Assembly (NCBI GenBank): GCA_964479125.1
Contig: CAYZJK010000014.1
Span: 1-22,165, forward strand
Reading direction: 5' to 3'
Source of the DNA: CAYZJK01 sp964479125
GTDB lineage: Bacteria; Patescibacteriota; Saccharimonadia; Saccharimonadales; Saccharimonadaceae
DNA: 22,165 nt
The position numbers and the translations under genes were made by a program. Below, one piece after another: positions 7,168 through 14,185 of this stretch; positions within the stretch are counted from its first letter, which is position 1, and each line of letters starts with the position of its first letter. Below the pieces are notes generated by a model. It worked only from the letters and a program-made list of their open reading frames with translations. It was not told the DNA's origin and did not search any database.

Positions 7168-7914
7168 ATGTATCCGATAATCTTTCACACCTCTAAGACT
7201 ATGCGTCCGCCTACTATTGAATCTGGGGAATACACCCAGCCACAACTACTGTTACAGGCTCAGACGTTACATAAAGAATTAGAGAAGCTAGATAAGTCTG
7301 AGTTAAAGAAACTGATGAAGATTTCAGATAAACTGGCTGATGAGGTAAAAGGTAAGATTGATAGTTGGAGTTCAGCTAAAACCTATCGAGCAATAGAGTA
7401 TTTTGCTGGAGATATCTATACTGGCTTAGACGCTAATTCGATGGATGAGGATGATTTTAAGTATGCGCAAGGTAGGTTGATAATCCTTTCTGGTCTATAT
7501 GGAATCTTGAGGCCTTTAGACTTAATTGCAAGTTATCGTTTGGAAATGGGTTATCCAATCTCAACTAGTGATGCCAAAAACCTTTACGAATACTGGCGAC
7601 CTCACCTAAAGTCTGTCTTGCCGGAGTCTGAAGTGTATCTACACCTGTCTTCCGAGGAGTACTTTAAAGCAATCAGGCCGCTGATCGGTCTGGGTTCAAA
7701 AGTTATAGCTCCGGTGTTTTTAACTAGTAAGCTTGGTGGGGTGAAGCAGGTGACGATCCATAGTAAAGTAGCCAGAGGCGCTTACGTCCACTGGCTACTG
7801 AAAAATAAAATTGAAGATCTGTCTAGGTTGCCTGAATTTAATTCACTCGGCTATGAGTATAGTTCTGAGTTAAGCACTGAGCTAAACCCGACCTATATCA
7901 AGCAAGCTAATTAA
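7168..7914 (+). CDS. yaaA: Peroxide stress protein YaaA (DUF328/UPF0246)
   Basis: 248 aa, the normal length for YaaA. In E. coli this protein is induced by hydrogen peroxide and limits free intracellular iron, reducing Fenton damage; YaaA proteins bind DNA. Family hallmarks in order: ISDKLADEV (about 51), YFAGDIYTGLDA (about 74-85), LIILSGLYGILRPLDL (about 104-119), YRLEMG, NLYEYW and SSEEYFKA. A TATTAT/TATATA box lies 5-8 bases before the ATG, so the message may be almost leaderless. Its 3' end overlaps the convergent bcp gene by 8 bases; both act in peroxide defence. Confidence 0.93.
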   Translation: MYPIIFHTSKTMRPPTIESGEYTQPQLLLQAQTLHKELEKLDKSELKKLMKISDKLADEVKGKIDSWSSAKTYRAIEYFAGDIYTGLDANSMDEDDFKYAQGRLIILSGLYGILRPLDLIASYRLEMGYPISTSDAKNLYEYWRPHLKSVLPESEVYLHLSSEEYFKAIRPLIGLGSKVIAPVFLTSKLGGVKQVTIHSKVARGAYVHWLLKNKIEDLSRLPEFNSLGYEYSSELSTELNPTYIKQAN

Positions 7915-8377
7915 CTTCTTGGAGCTTTTTAATTGCTTCGATCATGTCGGTGCCATGACCCATCGGTGTCACTTTTTCGAATTCTTCAACTACAAATCCA
8001 TCTGGGTTGATAACAAAGGTGTTTCGAAGAGTGCCTTCTTTTCCGAACATCTTGTTGCCCCAAGCTCCATAGGCTTTAATCACCTCGGCGTCCTCGTCAC
8101 TAAGAAGAGTGAAGTTAAGGTTATACTTAGCTTTGAATTTTTCGTGAGATTCTGGTGAGTCTTTACTGATGCCAACAATTTGCACCCCTATGTCTGTTAG
8201 GTCATCTCTAGCATCTCTTAGGCTACACGCTTGAGTGGTGCAGCCAGGAGTGTCGTCTTTTGGATAGAAGTATAGGACTAACCAGTTGCCGCTAAAGTCA
8301 GCTAGTGTCCGTATTTTTCCTTCATCGTCGGGTAGTGAAAAGTCTGGTGCTTTGTATGGTAGTTCTTTATTGCTCAT
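7907..8377 (-). CDS. bcp: Thioredoxin-dependent thiol peroxidase (Bcp/PrxQ)
   Basis: 156 aa, typical for Bcp. Reduces hydrogen peroxide and organic peroxides using thioredoxin. The peroxidatic cysteine is Cys46 in YPKDDTPGCT; Cys51 in QACSLRD is the resolving cysteine of the PrxQ subtype with the five-residue spacing. GISKDSPESHEKF and LLSDEDAEVIKAYG are family motifs. The gene is convergent with yaaA and shares 8 bases at the 3' ends, so there is no room for a terminator. A TATACT box lies 9 bases before the ATG; the intervening AGAAAGACA could serve as a weak ribosome site or an ultrashort leader. Confidence 0.96.
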   Translation of the reverse strand: MSNKELPYKAPDFSLPDDEGKIRTLADFSGNWLVLYFYPKDDTPGCTTQACSLRDARDDLTDIGVQIVGISKDSPESHEKFKAKYNLNFTLLSDEDAEVIKAYGAWGNKMFGKEGTLRNTFVINPDGFVVEEFEKVTPMGHGTDMIEAIKKLQEVN

Positions 8378-8386
8378 TGTCTTTCT

Positions 8387-8392
8387 AGTATA
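8387..8392 (-). promoter_or_regulatory. -10 box (TATACT) for bcp
   Basis: TATACT on the minus strand, 9 bases before the bcp ATG at 8377. The predicted leader is only a few bases. No convincing -35 was seen. Confidence 0.45.
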
Positions 8393-8439
8393 GCCCGATT
8401 ACTAAGTTTTATTAAATCACTTAGTGAAAGATAAATTTA

Positions 8440-8469
8440 TTGGCACTAGTTGTAATTATTTGATATAAT
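8440..8469 (+). promoter_or_regulatory. Promoter of tRNA-Pro
   Basis: TTGGCA (8440-8445), an 18-base spacer, and TATAAT (8464-8469) preceded by TG one base earlier (extended -10). The tRNA begins at 8484, so the 5' extension removed by RNase P would be only about 8 bases. Confidence 0.7.
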
Positions 8470-8483
8470 ACTTTCGTGCATCT

Positions 8484-8559
8484 CGGGGTGTGGCGCAGTT
8501 GGTAGCGCGCGCGGTTTGGGACCGTGAGGTCGTAGGTTCAAGTCCTATCACCCCGACCA
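8484..8559 (+). tRNA. tRNA-Pro (anticodon UGG)
   Basis: 76-base cloverleaf with encoded CCA (8557-8559). The acceptor stem CGGGGTG pairs with CACCCCG (8549-8555); the C1-G72 pair and discriminator A fit bacterial tRNA-Pro. D stem GCGC/GCGC (8493-8496, 8505-8508), anticodon stem CGCGG/CCGTG with loop TTTGGGA (8515-8521), anticodon TGG at 8517-8519, T stem GTAGG/CCTAT with loop TTCAAGT. No intron. It has its own promoter and terminator, so it is a single-gene unit. Confidence 0.97.
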
Positions 8560-8572
8560 TTTGAGATATTTG

Positions 8573-8599
8573 AAAGGGCCCGCTGGTAGGGCTCTTTTT
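8573..8599 (+). terminator. Rho-independent terminator of tRNA-Pro
   Basis: Arms 8573-8581 (AAAGGGCCC) and 8589-8597 (GGGCTCTTT) form 9 pairs with one G-U around a 7-base loop, followed by a T run to 8599. It lies 14 bases after the tRNA CCA. Confidence 0.85.
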
Positions 8600-8627
8600 G
8601 TATGCGCAGCTTCTAGGTAAGTTTAAC

Positions 8628-8636
8628 TGTTATACT
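8628..8636 (+). promoter_or_regulatory. Extended -10 box of a leaderless gene
   Basis: TGTTATACT (TGn plus TATACT at 8631-8636) ends 6 bases before the ATG at 8643, which places the predicted transcription start on the A of the start codon. No Shine-Dalgarno is present. This is the clearest leaderless arrangement in the window. Confidence 0.6.
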
Positions 8637-8642
8637 TAACGT

Positions 8643-8999
8643 ATGAATCAAGAAAACATCACTATTGATAACGAGACATTAAATACACTAATGGAGTCAG
8701 AGGAGTTTGGTGAGGCACTAAAAACTACTACTGGCCTACCTATTAATGAGTTAGGTGGACTACAGGATATTCTCGGCATACTCTTTATAGTTTTAGCTGT
8801 AATGGGCGGTGTCATTTTAATACTATTTATTATCATGGCAATTATGCGCGTGCGTGAGCATCGGGCAACTATGAAGATGCGTAAGGATATCGAGGCTATT
8901 CGTGGGCTGTTAGAGAAAAACCTAAAGACGCCTCTGCCATCTCGAGATACTATACTCCTGGCAAGTGAGCCAGTTAGGGAAGAGTCTAAGCTATCCTAA
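8643..8999 (+). CDS. Small single-TM membrane protein, unknown function
   Basis: 118 aa, no family recognised. An acidic N-terminal segment (1-40) is followed by one long hydrophobic helix at about 42-68 (LQDILGILFIVLAVMGGVILILFIIMAIM). A basic, probably cytoplasmic tail has coiled-coil character at about 70-92 (RVREHRATMKMRKDIEAIRGLLEK). Small single-pass proteins of this shape are common in Patescibacteria and usually unassigned. The gene stands alone between tRNA-Pro and the LRR remnant, with its own extended -10 box and apparently no leader. Codon use resembles the neighbours. Confidence 0.78.
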   Translation: MNQENITIDNETLNTLMESEEFGEALKTTTGLPINELGGLQDILGILFIVLAVMGGVILILFIIMAIMRVREHRATMKMRKDIEAIRGLLEKNLKTPLPSRDTILLASEPVREESKLS

Positions 9000-9106
9000 C
9001 AGTAGTCTAAAACTGTGACCTGTGGTTAAATTGTGCTAACCTACAGCTGCTTGATGAACCTTAACTAACAGTTAATCCACTACTCTTTCTGGGAGTTGAA
9101 TGAGTC

Positions 9107-9728
9107 GTGATGAGGACTACTAAGCTTGTATATATGCAGCCACTGACATATCCGATGACACTGGCTGCTCTATACAATGCCAGCTATACGGTCTGTAGCT
9201 ATGAGCTTCACGATTCACCGCATCCAAACCTACTGACTGTAAGAGAGGCTAGTTTAACAACTGTCATTATTCCGGCATCTGTTAAAACGATTGGCTATCA
9301 TGCATTCTTAACGAACCAGATCGACAGCTTTAATCCTTCACGGTCCAACGCGTATTGGTCATTATGCATTTGAGGGTAACCAGCTGATCGATATCGTCAT
9401 CCCAGATAGTGTGACATCTCTTGGCAGTGGGGCATTTTATAATAATGAGTTGTATCATATTACCTTATCAAGTGGCGTGACTGTTATTCCTGAGTACGCT
9501 TTCGAATCTAACCATATCTCATCGGTAGTTTTACATGAAGGTATCGCGCAAATTCATCGTTATGCTTTTTATGACAATCAGCTTACATCTGTCTACGTGC
9601 CGAACAGTACGACTAGTGTCGGGAATTACGCTTTTGCAGCAAATCCGATTTCAAGCGCCTCTATTAAGACCGGTACTACTTTAGGCACTCAGGCTTTCCT
9701 ATCTTCTGCATCAGTTGCGCAGCGTTAG
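9107..9728 (+). pseudogene. BspA-like leucine-rich repeat protein, frame-shifted
   Basis: LRR_5/BspA-type repeats of about 23-24 residues split between two frames. The first part (GTG at 9107 or ATG at 9110, to 9373) carries one repeat (VIIPASVKTIGYHAF). The second frame continues with GPTRIGHYAF, then DIVIPDSVTSLGSGAF, HITLSSGVTVIPEYAF, SVVLHEGIAQIHRYAF and SVYVPNSTTSVGNYAF, ending at 9728. Removing one base within about 9331-9345 joins them in the repeat rhythm, so a single-base indel is indicated. Intact BspA proteins are surface adhesins with a signal peptide and cell-surface anchor; no signal peptide or C-terminal anchor is visible here. It could be a decayed gene, an assembly error in a low-coverage genome, or less likely a programmed frameshift. 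Confidence 0.75.
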
Positions 9729-9731
9729 CGC

Positions 9732-9760
9732 TTGCTTTTATTATGAATTTATGACATAAT
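9732..9760 (+). promoter_or_regulatory. Promoter of the small membrane gene at 9800
   Basis: TTGCTT (9732-9737), a 17-base spacer, and CATAAT (9755-9760). The predicted start near 9767 leaves a leader of about 33 bases containing the Shine-Dalgarno at 9789-9794. Confidence 0.55.
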
Positions 9761-9788
9761 AAGAACACTGTCTACTGCTCGTCAAACT

Positions 9789-9794
9789 AGGAGG
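9789..9794 (+). promoter_or_regulatory. Consensus ribosome binding site (AGGAGG) fixing the start at 9800
   Basis: AGGAGG lies 5 bases before ATG 9800. A possible in-frame GTG at 9794 falls inside this site and is therefore excluded as the start. Such a perfect site stands out from the near-leaderless genes around it. Confidence 0.8.
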
Positions 9795-9799
9795 TGACC

Positions 9800-10030
9800 A
9801 TGGCTACCGATAACCCGCCAAAGGTGAGGCCGGTGACCAGAAGGTTGCCTGATAATCATTTGCGGGGGCATTATGACAACTGGATGTACTTTATATTAGT
9901 GGTGGTTTTTCTGCTGGCTCTCGTACTAGGTTTAATTCAACCTTTCGTAGGCGACGTAATCTGGTCGATTGAGCTAGACTTCTATAAGTACGGTGTCGAC
10001 ATATCAATCGATAAACATCGTGTCGAATAG
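9800..10030 (+). CDS. Small single-TM protein, unknown function
   Basis: 76 aa, no family recognised. A proline- and arginine-containing cytoplasmic N-terminus (1-32) is followed by one hydrophobic helix at about 33-52 (WMYFILVVVFLLALVLGLIQ) and a short, mixed-charge C-terminal tail with aromatic residues (WSIELDFYKYGVDISIDKH). It has its own promoter, a perfect ribosome site and its own terminator, so it is an independent and probably well translated unit. Nothing in the neighbourhood points to a function. Confidence 0.72.
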   Translation: MATDNPPKVRPVTRRLPDNHLRGHYDNWMYFILVVVFLLALVLGLIQPFVGDVIWSIELDFYKYGVDISIDKHRVE

Positions 10031-10057
10031 ATAGCTACACTCACTAAGTATATCCTC

Positions 10058-10085
10058 ACCGGCTTTTAGTTAAGCCGGTTTTTCT
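10058..10085 (+). terminator. Rho-independent terminator
   Basis: Arms 10058-10065 (ACCGGCTT) and 10072-10079 (AAGCCGGT) form a perfect 8-bp stem with a 6-base loop, followed by TTTTTCTT. It follows the small membrane gene ending at 10030 and insulates it from ugd. Confidence 0.88.
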
Positions 10086-10110
10086 TGCCTGAATCTTCGC
10101 CTCTGTTAGA

Positions 10111-10119
10111 TGTTATAAT
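10111..10119 (+). promoter_or_regulatory. Extended -10 promoter of ugd
   Basis: TGTTATAAT (TGn plus TATAAT at 10114-10119). A clear -35 at 17-18 bases is lacking. The AAAGGAGAG ribosome site at 10126-10134 follows, with the ATG at 10139, so this gene has a short but conventional leader. Confidence 0.65.
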
Positions 10120-10138
10120 TAAATAAAAGGAGAGCTTT

Positions 10139-11461
10139 ATGAAGATCGCAATAGCAGGAACCGGATACGTAGGATTAGTTACAGGAGCTTCACTGGCTTT
10201 CATGGGTCATGACGTCACTTGTGTCGACATAGACGAGAGTAAGGTTAATCTACTTAAGTCAGGTAAAAGTCCAATCTATGAAGAAGGCCTTGAGGACCTG
10301 ATGCGCGATTCGGGAGATCGATTAAAGTTTACTACTGCTTACGCATCTGCCTATGCTGACGCCAAGGTGATTATTATCGGAGTTGGTACACCTGAAATGC
10401 AGGATGGCTCAGCTAACCTAGATTATGTTTACAGAGTGGCAGATCAAATTGCCGATTCCGTTAGTGGTAAGGTGGTCGTAGTAGTGAAATCGACCGTACC
10501 GATCGGTACTAATGATGAACTTGAAAATTACATTAGAGACAGGCTGCCTGAGGGCGTTCATGTAGACGTAGTGAGTAATCCTGAATTCTTAGCTCAGGGT
10601 AGCGCAGTTAAAGATACGCTATATGCTTCTAGGATTGCGGTTGGCGCTGAGACTGAATTTGCTCGTGAAGTTATACGTGAAGTGTACGAGCCTTTCACTA
10701 AAGAACCATACAACGTGCCATATCTAGAAATGGGTAGAAAGAGTGCAGAGATGCTTAAGTATGCTTCAAATGATTTTCTGGCCCTTAAGGTTTCGTATAT
10801 AAATGAGATATCAAACTTCTGTGAAGCGGTTGGTGCTGATATCGAAGAAGTAACTAAAGGTATGGGCCTAGATGACAGAATTGGGAGCAAGTTCTTAAAG
10901 AGCGGTATTGGTTATGGTGGAAGCTGTTTTCCAAAAGACACCAAAGCTCTTCATTGGCTGAGTAGGCAGCACGACAGTGAACTTAAGACTGTGCGGGCGA
11001 CAATTGAAGTTAATACGGCTCAGAAGATTGCGCTGTTTCAGAAGCTCAAGAATGACTATAAGCACCTAAAGGGACTTAAGGTGGCAGTTCTTGGCCTAAC
11101 CTTTAAGCCGGGAACTGATGACGTAAGAGAAGCTCCTTCGCTTGATGTTGTTCAACTACTGTTAGATTACGGAGTTGAAGTTAAAGCCTACGACCCAGTC
11201 GGAACAGAAAACTTTAAGCGCAGTTTTGCAGCGGCTGATCAGGTGGAGTATTTCGATAGTGTCGATCAGGCAATCGAAGGTGTAGACGTGGTGATGATTC
11301 TGACCGAGTGGGATGAGATAAAAAGCTATCCGCTTAAGAAATTCAAAGAATTGGCTAGCGACGCTCCGGTTTATGACGGACGAAACTGTTATTCGCTAGA
11401 CGATGCTCGCCAGGAGGGGCTTAAGTACATTTCAATGGGTCGCCCTCGAGTTGAGGGTTAA
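10139..11461 (+). CDS. ugd: UDP-glucose 6-dehydrogenase
   Basis: 440 aa, standard length. Oxidises UDP-glucose to UDP-glucuronate using two NAD+, supplying uronic acid for surface polysaccharide or glycolipid. The N-terminal Rossmann domain has GTGYVG at 7-12 and the NAD-binding Asp30 in CVDID. The central domain carries KSTVPIGT, SNPEFLAQG and EMLKYASNDFLALKVSYINEI. The catalytic Cys263 is in GYGGSCFPKD. The C-terminal UDP-binding domain has GLTFKPGTDDVREAPSL. No sugar-polymer genes are visible nearby, so the product's use is unknown. A clear GGAG ribosome site lies before the ATG. The 3' end overlaps the convergent gene at 11458 by 3 bases on the complementary strand. Confidence 0.97.
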   Translation: MKIAIAGTGYVGLVTGASLAFMGHDVTCVDIDESKVNLLKSGKSPIYEEGLEDLMRDSGDRLKFTTAYASAYADAKVIIIGVGTPEMQDGSANLDYVYRVADQIADSVSGKVVVVVKSTVPIGTNDELENYIRDRLPEGVHVDVVSNPEFLAQGSAVKDTLYASRIAVGAETEFAREVIREVYEPFTKEPYNVPYLEMGRKSAEMLKYASNDFLALKVSYINEISNFCEAVGADIEEVTKGMGLDDRIGSKFLKSGIGYGGSCFPKDTKALHWLSRQHDSELKTVRATIEVNTAQKIALFQKLKNDYKHLKGLKVAVLGLTFKPGTDDVREAPSLDVVQLLLDYGVEVKAYDPVGTENFKRSFAAADQVEYFDSVDQAIEGVDVVMILTEWDEIKSYPLKKFKELASDAPVYDGRNCYSLDDARQEGLKYISMGRPRVEG

Positions 11462-12117
11462 CTAGGCGTCGCTAAATCCATCTGCTGAATTGAGCTGGCT
11501 AGCTGTTGACCGTTAATAACAATAATTGGTCGCTTTAAGTTTTGACAAAACTCTATCGCCTTCGGTGAAAGAGTACCAGTAGTGATAATTATCAGGCTGT
11601 CTGAGGGCTGTAATTTAGGTTCATTTTGATTGTGATAACTCCTAATTAAAGGCAGGCCAGTGACATCTGTTTTAGGCTGATCGGTTATGATCACTCCCTT
11701 TTTGCCATTACGCTCAATGATCATATGAGGGATATTCTTATTGGCTGTATCAGGAAGAGTAATAACTCTATATTCAGCAGTCTTAAAGTAGTCAGCTAGA
11801 TAATCTACAAATTCCTGACTAGTCATACCGTTAAGGCGCTCGACAATCGAATTAATAGCTCTAGTTTCTTCTTTAGTTTCCGGCTGAGTGACATGCTGGC
11901 TATTGAATTCAGTAGAAGACTCTTCAAGATGGTGCTCTTCAAGTAAAGCATCAATTGTATCTTTAATGACTTCTTCTTTTCTGCGCCGTCGCCTCTTTCT
12001 TAATACGTAAAGCAGAGTCAAAGATAGAGCTGCTGCCAGGTGAGCTAGGAGGAGGGCGATAAAGATAAGGTCTTGGTCTACATTTCCATCTGGAAAAATT
12101 CTATCTAAATATTGCAT
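11458..12117 (-). CDS. Membrane-anchored Mrr-like (restriction endonuclease-like) protein, active-site Asp missing
   Basis: 219 aa. One TM helix at about 17-38 is followed by RKRRRRRK (40-47) and a charged linker, so the rest should be cytoplasmic. Residues about 97-210 follow the layout of an Mrr catalytic domain: MTSQEFVDYLADYFKTAEYRV (helix and strand), MIIERNGKKGVII, a QPK triplet at 147-149 matching the Q/ExK motif, IIIITTGTLSPKAIEFC matching the usual TTG-F-A-A segment, and VINGQQLASSI matching the terminal DG-L motif. The Asp that normally precedes the first of these strands (GxD) is His131, so nuclease activity is doubtful. It lies 5 bases after gatD in the murT-gatD operon. The assignment is by motif pattern, not by search. 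Confidence 0.6.
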   Translation of the reverse strand: MQYLDRIFPDGNVDQDLIFIALLLAHLAAALSLTLLYVLRKRRRRRKEEVIKDTIDALLEEHHLEESSTEFNSQHVTQPETKEETRAINSIVERLNGMTSQEFVDYLADYFKTAEYRVITLPDTANKNIPHMIIERNGKKGVIITDQPKTDVTGLPLIRSYHNQNEPKLQPSDSLIIITTGTLSPKAIEFCQNLKRPIIVINGQQLASSIQQMDLATPS

Positions 12118-12122
12118 CTATC

Positions 12123-12845
12123 TTATCTTGGCCTATTCATGGCAATATTTCTAGCCTGTTCAACGTATTTGTCATCTATCTCTTGTGGTTGATATGATCC
12201 GTATCGGTTAATAGCGGCAGTGCTAATCATGAAGTCAGCTAGTCTAGGGTTTTTCGGCAATATTGAGCCGTGTAGATAGGTGCCGATTGCATTATGTAGT
12301 CGGCAGCCTTCAGTTCTATCTTCGCCGTTATTGCCGTCACCTTTAAGTACTTCACCAAAAGCGGTCGCACCTTCACCTAGGATAGTTCGGCCGCTGTGAT
12401 TTTCATAGCCCACGATTTGACCAAAGTCTTTAGTGTCGATGATAGTGTTGCCGATTAGTCGCCCCTCACCGGCAGTGGTAGTGACGTCAAAAAGGCCAAT
12501 GCCCTTAATCTCCACGCCGCCTGAGGCATTGAAGGAGTGGCCGAATAGCTGGTACATGCCGCAGATAAGAAGCATCGGCACTCCAGTTTTAACTAAGTCC
12601 TCTAGTTGATTACGGTGGTGTGCAATATCTTCAGTCACTAGTAACTGATTACTATCCTGTCCGCCACCACCAACAATGATATCGATTTGAGCCGGTAGTT
12701 CCTCGCCTACGTTTAATGAGGAGATGACAGGTGAGTACCCTGCCCATTCCAGGCGACGCTTTAAAACTAGAGTATTGCCCCAGTCGCCATAAATATTCAT
12801 CTCATCTGGGTAGAGTTGGAGAATGTTTATTTGTTTTTGACTCAT
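12123..12845 (-). CDS. gatD: Lipid II isoglutaminyl synthase, glutamine amidotransferase subunit GatD
   Basis: 240 aa class I (CobB/CobQ-type) glutaminase that releases ammonia for MurT to amidate the alpha-carboxyl of D-Glu in lipid II. The N-terminus QLYPDEMNIYGDWGN is family-typical. The nucleophile is Cys95 in LLICGMYQLFG and the catalytic His192 lies in GTYLHGSILPKNP. GGGGQDSNQ (59-67), IVGYENHSGRT and the Gly-rich GEGATAFGEV are also conserved. The ATG overlaps the murT stop by 4 bases (ATGA), so both subunits are coupled for 1:1 complex formation. It is followed 5 bases later by the Mrr-like gene. Confidence 0.96.
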   Translation of the reverse strand: MSQKQINILQLYPDEMNIYGDWGNTLVLKRRLEWAGYSPVISSLNVGEELPAQIDIIVGGGGQDSNQLLVTEDIAHHRNQLEDLVKTGVPMLLICGMYQLFGHSFNASGGVEIKGIGLFDVTTTAGEGRLIGNTIIDTKDFGQIVGYENHSGRTILGEGATAFGEVLKGDGNNGEDRTEGCRLHNAIGTYLHGSILPKNPRLADFMISTAAINRYGSYQPQEIDDKYVEQARNIAMNRPR

Positions 12846-14116
12846 AGTACTTCCTCTAGTTTGGTTATCTTAGATAATCTTTTCCTAATATCTAGCATTG
12901 CGGTATAGGTACAGTAGATTCTTTTCTTTTTACTCTTCGGGCTTTTAATTAAGATCTTGATAGTTTGATCAATATTAGTTGACACTTCGCCGATTGGAAC
13001 TTCGTCATACTGTAGTCGCAGTGCCATATCATAAGCTCTCACGCCCGTTATATTGCTTACACCAGTCTCTTTCAATGACTCAAACGAAACATCCCAGAGC
13101 CAGCTCATGTCTCTTCCATCAGAGTAGTTGTCATTGATAGCAAAAGCTGTCTCGTATCCGTCTGGCGAGAAAGATTTTAAGGCTAAGGAAAGACCGCCCG
13201 GGTTTTTAACGAGTACTAAATCTACTTCAACGTCATCAATCGTAATAGTTTCACCTCTACCAAAGGCTGGGCGAACGTTAGCAAGTGTAGAAATGAGCTT
13301 ACTATAGTCAGTATCTTTTTCAATAATAGTTGTCACTAAGCTAAGAGCTGCCGCTGCGTTAAAGACATTATAAATACCACGAAGCTTTAATTCTGTTGTG
13401 TAGGCTTGGTTGTTAATCTTAAATGTAGCCTTTGGTCCATCTAAATTAGTTAGCTCTACTAATGCCGGCCGATCGTTGGCGGCCTTGGTGGTAAGAGATC
13501 TAATCTCTTCATCACTCGGAAACATTTGCCGTGTTTCATTAGACAGACCAAAAAACTCTACTTGAACATCTTTTCCTGCTACACTCTCAGCTGAGAGGAT
13601 TCTTTCATCTTCTCGGTTTAAAACGATAGTTTTAGTGGTAGCTTTGGCAATAGCGTGAAGTAGTTTTGCAGTTGCGTCAATTTCGCCAAACCTATCTAGC
13701 TGATCGCGCATGACGTTTAGAAGTAGGCTATATGTTGGCGGAATGTTTTTAACAAAGTGAACAGCGTGAGCCTCATCAAGCTCTAAGACTGCAATATCGG
13801 CGTTGATGTTTCCCGTAAGGTCAACTCTATCAATTAAAGCTGCTGTCACGCCACGACTGAAGTTACTGCCAGTCTTGTTGGTAAATACCTTAAGACCCTG
13901 ACTTTCAAGAAGTTCAACTACAATTTTTGTGGTAGTCGTTTTGCCGTTAGTGCCAGAGATAACAACTGTGCCGTAAGGTAGCTTAGATAGCAGCTTAGCA
14001 GTGTAGTGAGGGTTTACTTTCTCTACGACTAGTCCAGGCAGGGCTGATCCTCCTCCGCGCAGCCTAGCGATCGATTGAACAGATTTTCCAATAAGAGAAG
14101 TAAGTAAAGTAACCAT
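12842..14116 (-). CDS. murT: Lipid II isoglutaminyl synthase, Mur ligase-like subunit MurT
   Basis: 424 aa, near the family's usual 435. Mur-ligase-like ATPase that activates the D-Glu carboxylate of lipid II for amidation with GatD-supplied ammonia, on the inner face of the membrane. The P-loop is SGTNGKTTTT at 54-63; the Mur central domain includes ELDEAH and NVMRDQLDRFGE. The C-terminal DUF1727 domain carries NDNYSDGRDMSWLWD, with the catalytic Asp in the DGRD stretch at 333-336. The Cys4 zinc ribbon inserted in the central domain of Gram-positive MurT is not present: residues 185-235 have no cysteine, and the only Cys in the whole protein is in IYCTYTAM near the C-terminus. The start at 14116 is 7 bases from a TATACT box. 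Confidence 0.95.
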   Translation of the reverse strand: MVTLLTSLIGKSVQSIARLRGGGSALPGLVVEKVNPHYTAKLLSKLPYGTVVISGTNGKTTTTKIVVELLESQGLKVFTNKTGSNFSRGVTAALIDRVDLTGNINADIAVLELDEAHAVHFVKNIPPTYSLLLNVMRDQLDRFGEIDATAKLLHAIAKATTKTIVLNREDERILSAESVAGKDVQVEFFGLSNETRQMFPSDEEIRSLTTKAANDRPALVELTNLDGPKATFKINNQAYTTELKLRGIYNVFNAAAALSLVTTIIEKDTDYSKLISTLANVRPAFGRGETITIDDVEVDLVLVKNPGGLSLALKSFSPDGYETAFAINDNYSDGRDMSWLWDVSFESLKETGVSNITGVRAYDMALRLQYDEVPIGEVSTNIDQTIKILIKSPKSKKKRIYCTYTAMLDIRKRLSKITKLEEVL

Positions 14117-14123
14117 ACTAGCT

Positions 14124-14129
14124 AGTATA
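14124..14129 (-). promoter_or_regulatory. -10 box (TATACT) of the murT-gatD operon
   Basis: TATACT on the minus strand is separated by 7 bases from the murT ATG, so the transcript should start at or within a base of the start codon. No Shine-Dalgarno and no clear -35. It is divergent from the box at 14174-14179. Confidence 0.55.
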
Positions 14130-14173
14130 CCTAAATTCTTATCTCTATGGGGTTAAAATACAGGCTTTTAGGC

Positions 14174-14179
14174 TATAAT
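14174..14179 (+). promoter_or_regulatory. -10 box (TATAAT) of the secretion-like operon
   Basis: Perfect TATAAT, 6 bases (AAGGTT) before ATG 14186. It is inside the longer in-frame reading frame that begins at ATG 14147, which supports the shorter start. AAGG might also act as a weak ribosome site. No clear -35. Confidence 0.55.
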
Positions 14180-14185
14180 AAGGTT

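Noticed and set aside
9721..9740. Terminator after the LRR gene (GCGC pair followed by TTGCTTTT)
   Set aside because: Only a 4-bp stem and it overlaps the -35 box of the next gene; too weak to call.
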